Source: Desulfopila sp. IMCC35008 (lineage in GTDB: Bacteria; Desulfobacterota; Desulfobulbia; Desulfobulbales; Desulfocapsaceae). From it: a DNA stretch of 64,000 bases. The stretch is from the NCBI RefSeq assembly GCF_010646885.2, contig NZ_CP050700.1:1371501-1435500 (forward strand), read 5' to 3'. Under the pieces are notes generated by a model. That model was not told the origin of the DNA. It did not search any database and was given only the letters and a program-made list of their open reading frames with translations. Below, in pieces: positions 37,067-45,763 of the stretch. The translations under genes were made by a program, and so were the position numbers. The first letter of the stretch is position 1; each line of letters begins with the position of its first letter.

Positions 37067-37541
37067 ATGAAATCTTTCCTTCGCGTTTTACCCGTGTTCT
37101 TCTGCGTGTTTACCTTTTATGTACCGGCAATGGCCTCTGTTTTGGTTGTAGGAATTAGCAATGGATATCCTTTTTCTTCAAGAAAAGTGGTGTTCTGACC
37201 GATGAAACAAACCATCTGTGCATTTCCAAGGATTCTTAAGCATTATATGGCGGCACACCGGATAACATTTCTTCATTTCGTATCGGTGTGGGGAAGAGGT
37301 CTGTGGTGAACTATTATATTATGCTCACCTGACTGGTATTCAGGATACATTGAAGTTTCTCGATCCGCCCATTACGAAAGAAGCACTTTATATCGGTTTT
37401 ATCAGAAAGGTGAATAATGCCGACCTGGCGGAAAAGTATGCTCAGACAGTCCAAACATTCAAGGCTGCAGCCGAGTATCAATAGCTTATCGACAAGTATA
37501 ACATGGCGGACAAAACTGATCTGAAAAGGGAGGCCAGTTGA
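37067..37541 (+). pseudogene. decayed periplasmic solute-binding protein (SBP_bac_3-like)
   Basis: The N-terminus reads as a signal peptide ending near VPAMAS followed by VLVVGISNGYP, then the frame shifts (FFFKKSGVLTDETN continues in another frame). Later pieces, spread over frames, read ALYGGTPDN, TGIQDTLKFLDPPITKEALY and TFKAAAEYQ, where an in-frame TAG interrupts before LIDKYN. At least two shifts and one stop make the gene dead. The length after repair would suit a small amino-acid-binding-type protein or PAS-less sensor input. The stretch 36880-37755 has no other gene. Confidence 0.75.
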
Positions 37542-37755
37542 TCAAATTCGTAGCTGATTAGAAAAAATTCTCTTATTAAACTTCTCTGTGTCGGGGTTAT
37601 CTGCTTTGGAATCGTCCATTGCTGTTTAGCATCCTGCATCATTTTTTTAGAAAAAACCATGTTGCGGAGGAGACCTCTGCTGCAAAGTACTTTCTGCCTT
37701 GCTGCAACTCCATTGGCAATACAATGAATTAAAGAGCAGGGTTGGATATACGTCT

Positions 37756-38847
37756 TTACACCTCGAATCCATTACCTTTATTGAATAATGTTGGAGCAGA
37801 TGGGAATACCACAAGATTTTCTACCTCCGGAACAATACCAATCATTTCGCCAATCATATGGTTATGATGGCTTGATACCAGTGCCAAACAAGGTTCCCGG
37901 GTGGAGAGTTCAAGCTTATACAGTATATTGGGTCCCCTGAAGGATTTATGAATGATCTTTGCTTTTACCTGGGCGTGGTCATCATGCAGAATATCTTCAG
38001 GTCTTACCAGAAGATCCACATTGCAGCCTGATTCACATGGAAGGGAAAGGTTACCTGTCAATTCGCCTAAGCCGCAGGCAACACTATCGCTGCCTGTAAC
38101 TTTGCCCCGTATTATAGCTCCATCCCCCACAAATGTTGCTACATCAAGTGTTTCAGGGCTATGGTAGATGTTATAGGCGCTGTCCCATTGACAGATTGAA
38201 CCATCAAAGATAACTCCTACTGAATCTGAAACCGAGAAGGCCTCAAATTGATTATGTGTTACCATCAGGGCGGTTGTTCCTGACTCCTTTAATATATCTC
38301 GTACTTCAACGGTAAGTTTTTCCCGCAAAGTGACATCAAGATTTGAAAATGGCTCATCAAGTAGTAACAGAGCTGGCGCCGGGGCTAATGCCCTGGCGAG
38401 GGCAACCCGTTGCTGTTGGCCCCCCGACAGTTCGTGAGGATAGGCTTTCCCGGTATCTTGCAGTCCTACAAGATCCAGAAGATGCTCAACAGTTTTACGT
38501 TTTTCATGTCGATTGCCTTTACTGATGCCAAAGGCGATATTTTCATATACAGAAAGGTGTGGAAAAAGCGCGTAGTCCTGGAAGACCATGCCGATATTCC
38601 TTTTTTCCGGTGGAACCATGATGGAACTTGAGGACACCTGCTGACCGGCAATAATCACTTCTCCATGATGAATATCCTCAAAACCGGCAATGACCCTTAA
38701 CAGGCTCGTTTTACCGCAACCGCTAGGGCCAAGGAGGCAGCCGATTTCCCCCTCCTGAAGTTCAAGCGAGACACCATTTACGACATCTACTTTGTCATAA
38801 GCTTTATGTACCTCTTTGATAACGAGTAACGGGTTTTCATTTTTCAT
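37756..38847 (-). CDS. fbpC: ferric iron ABC transporter, ATP-binding protein
   Basis: The 363-residue protein has Walker A LLGPSGCGKTSLLR, the signature LSGGQQQRVALARAL, Walker B LLLLDEPFSNLD and the H-loop VTHNQ. A C-terminal regulatory TOBE-type beta domain (about 245-355) is typical of the FbpC/PotA group. It energises Fe3+ uptake together with the two genes transcribed before it; only 3 bases separate it from the permease stop. The start ATG at 38847 fits family length. Confidence 0.92.
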   Translation of the reverse strand: MKNENPLLVIKEVHKAYDKVDVVNGVSLELQEGEIGCLLGPSGCGKTSLLRVIAGFEDIHHGEVIIAGQQVSSSSIMVPPEKRNIGMVFQDYALFPHLSVYENIAFGISKGNRHEKRKTVEHLLDLVGLQDTGKAYPHELSGGQQQRVALARALAPAPALLLLDEPFSNLDVTLREKLTVEVRDILKESGTTALMVTHNQFEAFSVSDSVGVIFDGSICQWDSAYNIYHSPETLDVATFVGDGAIIRGKVTGSDSVACGLGELTGNLSLPCESGCNVDLLVRPEDILHDDHAQVKAKIIHKSFRGPNILYKLELSTREPCLALVSSHHNHMIGEMIGIVPEVENLVVFPSAPTLFNKGNGFEV

Positions 38848-38850
38848 TTC

Positions 38851-40479
38851 TTACTTCTCCATCTTCCGAATCAAAATAAAAACAGGTATCATTCCGGCAA
38901 TCACCAGGTAGAGACCCGGCAACGCTGCTCGTACCCATTCCCCTTCGCTGGTGAGTTCGTAAATTTTTACGGCAAGAGTATCCCAGCCGAAAGGCCGGGT
39001 CATGAGCGTGATGGGCATCTCTTTTATAACATCGACCAAGGAGAGAACCATGGCCGTGAGTAACCCTTTCTGTAATAGGGGAAAGTGAATCCTGATCAAG
39101 GTTTCTCTACTTTTTTTCCCTAGAATTGCAGCTGCTTCATCCAAGCTTGGTTTTATGTTCTGCATCGCACTGTCAACCGACCCAAACCCGACAGCCAGAA
39201 ACCTCACTAAATAGGCGACCAGCATAACCAGAACCGTGCCTTGAATAATAGGGCCCGGCGCAATGCTGAAGAGTGCCGAGAGCACATCCTGGAGAAGATT
39301 ATCAGTCCAGACAACCGGCACTACTATACCAACTGCGAGAACCGTACCTGGGAGGGCATACCCTATTGTTGCAATCCGACAAAGAAAACGATTCATTCCG
39401 GAAGAGTCCCTTCTTCTGGCATAAGCAAGCAATAAAGAGACTGAACAGATAAGCAGTGCTGCCAGCGCACCGAGGATGAGGGTATTTATTACATACGAAG
39501 AGTAATTAGCCCCTTCACCTGACACCAAGACTTCCAGGGTCCATACTACAAGCTGAATGATCGGAGCAATAAAAGCGATAATCAATATTGTCGTACAGTA
39601 CGCGGTAACCGACCAACCTTTCCAACCTGTTAATTTCAAACGGGAATGAACTGACCCTCCACGGGACGAATCAAAATACCTCATACGTGATCTATAAAGA
39701 CCCTCAACCATTACCAGGGCCAGGGCAAAGAAGACCAGGAGAGAGGACAGTTGTTTTGCAGCGTTTAACGAAAAAAATCCAAACCAGGATTTGTAAATTG
39801 CTGTAGTAAAAGTATTGAAATTGAAAATAGACACTGCACCAAAATCAGCCAGCGTCTCCATCAGTACCAGGGCAAGTCCACTGACAATCCACGGTCTTGA
39901 TATTGGTAATGCAACCTTAAAAAAAGCACGTACAGGAGTATAACCTAAGGTTCGGGAGGCTTCGATGATTGATCTCCCCTGATTCATAAAAGAAGCACGA
40001 CTCAGGAGATAAACATATGGATAAAGTGTCAGACCTATGACGAGGATTACAAACAGGGGCGTTCTGACTTCAATCATTCTTCCTTCAAATCCCGGGAGAG
40101 TCCTCAGCAGTTTTTGTACCGGGCCTGAAAAATCCATTAGGCCAAGAAAAATGAAGGCCATGACGTAAGCCGGTAGTGCCATGGGTAATGCCAGTGACCA
40201 CGAAAACAGTTTACGACCAGGGAAATCGCAGGCGCCCGTAAACCACCCAAGTGAAACACCGATTAGAGCGGTAAAACATGCAACACCAATGACAAGAATG
40301 AGAGTATTGGTGATAAGTTCAGGAAGAAGGGTACTCGAGAGATGTTCCCATATTTCTTTTTCCGGAGTCAGGAGAGAACTGAAGATAATTGCAATTGGAA
40401 TGACGACGAACGCAGCAAGGACCCAGACGACATATCGCCATGGGTCCTTTGACTTATGTTGATGTATAGTGCTTTTCAT
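38851..40479 (-). CDS. fbpB: ferric iron ABC transporter, fused permease
   Basis: The 542-residue membrane protein has about twelve segments, made from two fused permease halves, each with an EAA-type loop (EASRTLGYTPVRAFFKVALPISRPW in the first, DEAAAILGKKSRETLIRIHFPLLQKG in the second). This doubled arrangement is typical of FbpB iron permeases. It lies between the binding protein (10 bases upstream) and the ATPase (3 bases downstream), forming the fbpABC operon. Confidence 0.92.
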   Translation of the reverse strand: MKSTIHQHKSKDPWRYVVWVLAAFVVIPIAIIFSSLLTPEKEIWEHLSSTLLPELITNTLILVIGVACFTALIGVSLGWFTGACDFPGRKLFSWSLALPMALPAYVMAFIFLGLMDFSGPVQKLLRTLPGFEGRMIEVRTPLFVILVIGLTLYPYVYLLSRASFMNQGRSIIEASRTLGYTPVRAFFKVALPISRPWIVSGLALVLMETLADFGAVSIFNFNTFTTAIYKSWFGFFSLNAAKQLSSLLVFFALALVMVEGLYRSRMRYFDSSRGGSVHSRLKLTGWKGWSVTAYCTTILIIAFIAPIIQLVVWTLEVLVSGEGANYSSYVINTLILGALAALLICSVSLLLAYARRRDSSGMNRFLCRIATIGYALPGTVLAVGIVVPVVWTDNLLQDVLSALFSIAPGPIIQGTVLVMLVAYLVRFLAVGFGSVDSAMQNIKPSLDEAAAILGKKSRETLIRIHFPLLQKGLLTAMVLSLVDVIKEMPITLMTRPFGWDTLAVKIYELTSEGEWVRAALPGLYLVIAGMIPVFILIRKMEK

Positions 40480-40489
40480 GTACTGGAAA

Positions 40490-41494
40490 TTACTTGTAGC
40501 CAGCTTTGTCCATCAATTTGATTGCATCAGTTTGAAACGTACCGTAGACAGATACATTTAAAGGGCTCCCATGAAAGGTTCCCCAAGATGCAACAACCGG
40601 GTCGGGCTTGACAGCGCTATTAACGGGGAATTCCATATTCAAGGCTGCAAACTGGGCCTGGGCTTCTTCTCCAGCAAGCCATTCGAGGAGTTTAACTGCA
40701 CCGTCCCTGTTGTCTGCATGTTTTGTTATACCTGCGCCGGAAACATTCATGTGAACTCCTCCCGATTCCTGAGTCGGCCAGAAAATAGCCAGGGGGATTT
40801 CAGGTTTTTTCTTCAGGAGTCTTCCGAAATAGTAGGTATTGACTATGGTTACGTGGCCGATGCCTGCTGCAACAGCTTCGAGCGCTTTGGTGTCGTTGCT
40901 GAAAGGTGCCGCAGCGAGATTACTAACCCATCCTTGAACAATCTTCGATGTTTGTTCTTCACCATGCTCTGCCAGGAGTGAAGCAACCAGGGATTGGTTG
41001 TACACTTTTTTAGATGTTCGCAACACAAGCTTCTTTTTCCATTCTTCACCGGCAAGCGCTTCATAACCGCTCAGTTGAGATGGTTGTACCTTTTCTGTGT
41101 TGTACACAATTGTTCGCGCACGTACTGACAAGCCAAACCAGTTACCAGCGGGGTCACGCAGGTTCGCAGGAACAGCAGCATCAAGTACTTCTGATTTCGT
41201 AGGTTGCAGCACACCTTCCTGGGCTGCATGCCAAAGATTTCCCGCATCTACAGTGATGAGCATATCTGCCGGTGTATTCTTCCCTTCCGCTTTCAAACGT
41301 TCGAGCAGTACACCTTCCTTGCCTGTTATGTATTCAATTTTCACCCCGGTGTTGGCTGTATATAAGTCAAAAAGAGGTTTGATAAGGTGTTCCTTACGAG
41401 CTGAATAGACTACGATTTTATCGGTTCCCGATGAAGCATAGGCGGGAAAAACGAAGAGTACGGATAAGACAAATAAAATAGCGCGTGAAAACAT
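40490..41494 (-). CDS. fbpA: ferric iron ABC transporter, periplasmic binding protein
   Basis: The 334-residue protein begins with a signal peptide (cleavage near AYASSG) and continues with the Fbp family start IVVYSARKEHLIKPLFDLY, ligand-binding YTANTGVKIEYITGKEG, and the later tyrosine pair in IVNTYYFGRLL that binds Fe3+ in FbpA. It captures ferric iron in the periplasm and delivers it to the permease encoded downstream. It is the first gene of the operon. I looked for a Fur box upstream and did not find a clear one. Confidence 0.92.
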   Translation of the reverse strand: MFSRAILFVLSVLFVFPAYASSGTDKIVVYSARKEHLIKPLFDLYTANTGVKIEYITGKEGVLLERLKAEGKNTPADMLITVDAGNLWHAAQEGVLQPTKSEVLDAAVPANLRDPAGNWFGLSVRARTIVYNTEKVQPSQLSGYEALAGEEWKKKLVLRTSKKVYNQSLVASLLAEHGEEQTSKIVQGWVSNLAAAPFSNDTKALEAVAAGIGHVTIVNTYYFGRLLKKKPEIPLAIFWPTQESGGVHMNVSGAGITKHADNRDGAVKLLEWLAGEEAQAQFAALNMEFPVNSAVKPDPVVASWGTFHGSPLNVSVYGTFQTDAIKLMDKAGYK

Positions 41495-42178
41495 TTCTTT
41501 ACTCCTTTAGTTGATGTTACTCTACAATATTCAAGACAACGTCCTTTATTAGGGCACCATTTAAAATTTTGGGGAACCTAATCTATTGAGTGGCAACTGT
41601 CAATTAAATACTACCACAATGTCGTATTGTTTTATGGCATTGTCAATGCGTCTTGGGATATGTCTCAAGAATTACATATCGTAACTGTCAAAAGACTTGA
41701 TAGTGCAAGTGGGAAGATGAAGCGACACTCTTTACAGTAATCCAGTCCAGCCTTTTATCAGGTTGCCTTGAGAGGAATGTTCGCGCGCAATGATAATACA
41801 AGCAAGCATATAATGTGATGAAAATTCATTATAAATGCAAAAAAGATAGCGGAGGAAAACATTTCCAAGTGGAAAACTTACGAGGAAAAAGTTCCGCCGA
41901 ATACAGCTTGACCAACAATAAACAAAGCTGTCAGTGTTGCCAGAGCACAATCCCGTCCCAATCCATTCCAGGTACGTCTCAGAATCCCTAGCCAGTAATA
42001 GTATCCGAAAAGTGTGGCGCATGAACTACATGTAATATCGCTTGCTTCACAATAACTTTTGAAAGTGATAGGCTATAAGGAAGTGGAAGTAAGAGTTGCT
42101 GAAATCTACGTCATTGCAGCCAGTGAGGATAAAGGTAACTTGAAATTTGAAAGAATCGCAATCAATCGAGAGGTGTGT
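41495..42178. other. divergent gene-free region between fbpA and the chemoreceptor
   Basis: About 680 bases hold the promoters of two divergent genes, but no clear Fur box, sigma-28 or sigma-54 site was recognised. The short minus-strand frame 41732-42022 does not look like a protein. Confidence 0.5.
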
Positions 42179-44200
42179 ATGTTTTCAAAGCTAAAGGAAA
42201 TGAGATTTACCACAATGATGTTTGTAGTCATACTTTTCATCTCACTATTCACTATCTCAATTTTGTCTTATACGTCTATCAAGTCTTCAGCAACAGGCAT
42301 GTATGGGCTCGGCGAAGAAGCATTAAGCACCATCCATAAGTCCATGATGAATTCGTTAAAAGCCTTGAACTATGAAATAAAGAGAAAGCTTGAAAGCAAC
42401 CTGCGTTTTTTTGAATATGAGATGACGAAAGGAGAGGCATTATATCTCGATAACAGTTCAGCCCAAATAGCTGATTTTGATGTTCCGATAATGATGAAGG
42501 GCACCCAAGAGATCTATTTAGACAATCATTTTGTTGACGCAATAACAGAAGAAACTGGTGCCAAAGCCACAATATTTCAACTGGTTGATAATAAATTGTT
42601 AAGGATATCAACTTCTGTCATCAAGAAAGATGGCAAACGTGCTGTTGGAACATTTATTTCTCCAGACAGTCCAGTGTTTCAAGCTATTATGCGTGGTGAA
42701 ACCTTTCTGGGAAAAGCCTTTGTCGTAGATGAATGGTATCTTACAGCCTACTCGCCCCTTTATGATATGGATAAAAACATCATCGGGGCTTTGTTTGTTG
42801 GTGATTATATGCTCAACAAACAGGTGCGGGATCTGATCAGTAGTACAAAAATGGGTCCGGGTTACTTTTTTGTCTACGGCCTGAAAGGGGAGTATCTTGT
42901 TCATCCTACACTCGGGCCGGATAAAAGTATATTCGACTTTCTGCCACAGTTCAAGGAACACCAGGGTGGGTTTATTGAATATGTATGGCAAGATCTCGAA
43001 AAAATTGCGTATATAGAGAAATTTGACGAATGGGATGTTTGGGTAGGTATTGGCATGAATCATGTCGACATAATAGGAGGTCTTGATAAGCAGCTCATTA
43101 AGCAAGCTGCTTTAATTGGTGCCTTTGTCCTGGCTATAGGAATATTCTTAAATTTTATTTTAGTAAAAGTGGTGAACGGACGTGTTCAGTCTATAGCTGA
43201 TACTGCTGCAAAAGTCGGTGAGGGAGACTATAGGGTAAGGTTTAACATCAGTTCAAAGGACGCCCTGGGTGATCTTTCCAATTCATTGAACGAAATGGTT
43301 TCGAGCTCAAATAATGTTTTGAGTGAAATCAATGCATCATCCGAATCATTGGCCTCAGCAGCGACAGAACTGGCTGCTATTGCTGAGCAGTTGGTCACCA
43401 ATGCCGATGAAACATCATTGGTTGCCGAGCAATCTGCAGGTAATGCCACTGAAGTATCTGCCAATATGGATTCTGTGGCCGCTGCATCCGAGCAATCCGC
43501 TACAAACCTCAATATGATCGCAGCTGCAACTGAGGAGATGGGTAATACTATCAGAGAAATTGCCGAAAACAGTGCAAGGGCAAGTTCAACGACTACAGAA
43601 GCTGTTGAAACTACGAAGAAATCACAACAGGCTGTTGAATCTTTGGGGACTGCCGCTGATTCAATCGGCAAAGTCACAGAGACTATTACCGAGATATCAG
43701 AACAAACCAACCTGCTGGCGCTTAATGCAACAATTGAAGCAGCGCGGGCTGGGGACGCCGGTAAAGGCTTTGCGGTGGTGGCAAATGAAATCAAGGAACT
43801 TGCCAGGGAGACCGCAAATGCCACAGGAAGCATCCGTGAAGCAATCGATCAGATTCAGGCGCAAACAGGTGCTACTATTACTGACATTGGCGGTATCTCA
43901 GAGGTTATTTCAAGTGTCAATGAAATCGTCCAGGGTATCGTTACTGCTGTTGAAGAACAATCCATCACGACCAATGAGATTGTTCAGAATGTCAGTCAGG
44001 CCTCCTCTGGTATCGCTGAAGTGAACGAGAATATCGCAAGCAGCAGTCAGATGACCAGTGATGTTTCTGAGGGAGTAGGACAGGTGAAAGAACGCTCGGT
44101 CGATGTTAAAAAAAATAGCGAACATGTTCAAACCGCAGCGGACGAGTTATCCAAATTGGCTGAGAATCTTTCCGCCCTGGTAATGAGGTTTAAAGTATAA
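42179..44200 (+). CDS. methyl-accepting chemotaxis protein with Cache sensor
   Basis: The 673-residue protein has a first membrane helix (about 12-32), a large periplasmic double-Cache (Cache_3/Cache_2-like) domain (about 35-310) including [19 protein letters not shown], a second helix (about 318-340), a HAMP domain, and a long cytoplasmic coiled coil. The signalling tip is [21 protein letters not shown] with [15 protein letters not shown]. It senses a small molecule outside and controls CheA. The ATG at 42179 follows GAGAGG; an upstream in-frame start at 42059 would add 40 residues before the membrane helix and is rejected. No cheA/cheW genes are near. Confidence 0.93.
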   Translation: MFSKLKEMRFTTMMFVVILFISLFTISILSYTSIKSSATGMYGLGEEALSTIHKSMMNSLKALNYEIKRKLESNLRFFEYEMTKGEALYLDNSSAQIADFDVPIMMKGTQEIYLDNHFVDAITEETGAKATIFQLVDNKLLRISTSVIKKDGKRAVGTFISPDSPVFQAIMRGETFLGKAFVVDEWYLTAYSPLYDMDKNIIGALFVGDYMLNKQVRDLISSTKMGPGYFFVYGLKGEYLVHPTLGPDKSIFDFLPQFKEHQGGFIEYVWQDLEKIAYIEKFDEWDVWVGIGMNHVDIIGGLDKQLIKQAALIGAFVLAIGIFLNFILVKVVNGRVQSIADTAAKVGEGDYRVRFNISSKDALGDLSNSLNEMVSSSNNVLSEINASSESLASAATELAAIAEQLVTNADETSLVAEQSAGNATEVSANMDSVAAASEQSATNLNMIAAATEEMGNTIREIAENSARASSTTTEAVETTKKSQQAVESLGTAADSIGKVTETITEISEQTNLLALNATIEAARAGDAGKGFAVVANEIKELARETANATGSIREAIDQIQAQTGATITDIGGISEVISSVNEIVQGIVTAVEEQSITTNEIVQNVSQASSGIAEVNENIASSSQMTSDVSEGVGQVKERSVDVKKNSEHVQTAADELSKLAENLSALVMRFKV

Positions 44201-44229
44201 AAGCAAAGAGCTTGGACTCGAATCAATAT

Positions 44230-44259
44230 AAGTCGGATTCCCTGAGAGGAATCCGACTT
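44230..44259 (+). terminator. probable terminator after the chemoreceptor
   Basis: AAGTCGGATTCC (44230-44241) pairs perfectly with GGAATCCGACTT (44248-44259) around a 6-base loop. Only a short AT-rich tail follows. Confidence 0.7.
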
Positions 44260-44418
44260 ATTAATTGCATCAAAAGTATTCGGGTTGCGACAAGCTGTGG
44301 TGAGTTACAACAGGTACTATCTGGTGCTGTGTCTATGGAGTAGTACTGCTTACTTGTGCTTTGGCAGGTGACGTAAGTAGTAAATCTTGATAGTCAAATA
44401 TCTTTGTCTTCAAAATAC

Positions 44419-44476
44419 TTGACAGTGCAATTATTGTTTGTAATATTCCTCCTGTTTTTTACAGGAGGAATATTAC
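44419..44476 (+). promoter_or_regulatory. promoter with overlapping palindromic operator for the metal exporter
   Basis: TTGACA (44419-44424) and TAATAT (44441-44446) with a 16-base spacer form a strong sigma-70-type promoter. A perfect inverted repeat with 16-base arms, GTAATATTCCTCCTGT (44440-44455) and its complement (44461-44476), overlaps the -10 element and runs to the base before the ATG, covering the AGGAGG ribosome site (44463-44468). The predicted transcript start near 44453 falls inside the left arm, so the palindrome is more likely a DNA operator than an RNA hairpin. The MarR protein encoded downstream is the natural candidate ligand. Confidence 0.75.
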
Positions 44477-45244
44477 ATGGAATTCGAAACAATACTTTTT
44501 GCAGCAATTCAGTCGAGTTTTTTACTGGGTCTTCTTCATGGAATAAATCCATGTGGGCACTCATGGCTTGTACTGGCTCCGTTTGTAACCGGAGAAAAGA
44601 ATGGTGGCAGAGTAGCACTTCTTACGGGTGCTTTCCTGAGTGGTACCGCTTTGGCGTGTTTAGCCCTGGGGGCCAGTATCGGGGCAATTTCCCGCTTTGT
44701 ACCTCTCCATATGGGTATCTGGGTAGAAATTGGAACATCCGTTATCCTGGTTATTCTGGGCATATTACTGGTTTACAATCCGCACCTGTTGCACAATCAC
44801 CATCACGATGATCACCATGACCATTGCCATGGACACGGTGAAGAGCATGATAATCATGGTTGTACCCATCACGCACATAGCCATGATGATCACAGTAATC
44901 AGAATATTGTGGCCAACCTTCACAGGTTAACGAAAAAGACCCACCTGTTACCCTTTGCACTCTTTGGTATCGGTTTTGTAAATATGATAATACCGTGTCC
45001 GACAGCAGCGATTATGTATGGTTATGCACTCAATGCTGGCAGTGCTTTTTCAGCAACGTTAGTGTTTGGGACGTATGCATTCTCCACTGCAATAGCTGTC
45101 GGGGGAGTGATATATGTAATATTTAAAGCTACCAGTATGGCAAATTCGCTGCAGAAGGAATGGGTAGAACCAGTCGTTATGAGATTATCGGGCGTAATTA
45201 TTGTATTCTTTTCTGTATATGGAATGTATCAAATATCAGTTTGA
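44477..45244 (+). CDS. NicO/RcnA-like nickel-cobalt exporter with His-rich loop
   Basis: The 255-residue membrane protein has about six helices. The metal path motifs are HGINPCGHSW in the first helix region and IIPCPTAAIMYGYAL later, as in NicO/RcnA-type exporters. Between the third and fourth helices is a cytoplasmic or periplasmic loop (about residues 98-145) packed with histidine, aspartate and two cysteines (HNHHHDDHHDHCHGHG), a metal-binding buffer. Nickel, cobalt or zinc is the likely cargo; the exact metal cannot be told. The MarR regulator gene follows within 30 bases, and the promoter carries a perfect palindrome. Confidence 0.85.
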   Translation: MEFETILFAAIQSSFLLGLLHGINPCGHSWLVLAPFVTGEKNGGRVALLTGAFLSGTALACLALGASIGAISRFVPLHMGIWVEIGTSVILVILGILLVYNPHLLHNHHHDDHHDHCHGHGEEHDNHGCTHHAHSHDDHSNQNIVANLHRLTKKTHLLPFALFGIGFVNMIIPCPTAAIMYGYALNAGSAFSATLVFGTYAFSTAIAVGGVIYVIFKATSMANSLQKEWVEPVVMRLSGVIIVFFSVYGMYQISV

Positions 45245-45269
45245 ACAATTTTCCAGAGGCATGAATGAG

Positions 45270-45683
45270 ATGAGCTTAGAGATTCTTTCGCATCAACTTG
45301 CTGAGTTTTATGACAAAATGGCATCCTGGGAGCACTCTATTGTTAAAGAGAGTGGGTTGTCTCCAGCTCAGATGCATACTGTAGAGATTATTGGTCATAA
45401 CCAGAATATGAGGATGAAGGAATTGGCTGAACGGTTGGGAGTAACGACAGGAACCCTGACTGTAGGGGTAGATAAGCTGGAAAAGCTTGGACTTGTGGAA
45501 CGCAAACCCCATGAAAGAGATCGCCGGTCCTGGCTTATCGTTTTAACCGATGTGGGTAAAGAAATGTATGAGCAACATCATAAATATCACCTGGAGTTCA
45601 CAAACGAGATTTCGCGTGACCTTACCATGGAGCAGATTAATGATCTTACAGAACACCTCAGTATTATTCTCAAGAGATTATAG
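45270..45683 (+). CDS. MarR-family regulator of the metal exporter
   Basis: The protein of about 137 residues is a MarR winged helix: the DNA-binding part is MRMKELAERLGVTTGTLTVGVDKLEKLGLVERKP and the wing ERDRRSWLIVLTDVG. It follows the exporter gene with a 25-base gap, so the two are likely cotranscribed. ATG at 45270 or 45261 may start it; AGAGG at 45255-45259 fits the former better. The perfect palindrome over the exporter promoter suggests autoregulation by this protein. Confidence 0.88.
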   Translation: MSLEILSHQLAEFYDKMASWEHSIVKESGLSPAQMHTVEIIGHNQNMRMKELAERLGVTTGTLTVGVDKLEKLGLVERKPHERDRRSWLIVLTDVGKEMYEQHHKYHLEFTNEISRDLTMEQINDLTEHLSIILKRL

Positions 45684-45763
45684 CCCTGAGGTTTCAACAG
45701 TTTTCATAACAACTTTTTACCAATCGTATTACATCCGCATCTTTTCAGGTTGAACTGGCAGCC

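Noticed and set aside
41495-41700. Fur box upstream of fbpA
   Set aside because: No sequence close to the 19-base Fur palindrome could be found by eye.
41732-42022. 96-codon minus-strand frame between fbpA and the chemoreceptor
   Set aside because: Cysteine- and phenylalanine-rich random-looking sequence without a ribosome site.
44440-44476. RNA hairpin hiding the ribosome site of the metal exporter
   Set aside because: The best promoter (44419-44446) places the transcript start inside the left arm, so the hairpin would not form in the RNA; a DNA operator is more likely. A transcript start further upstream would revive this idea.
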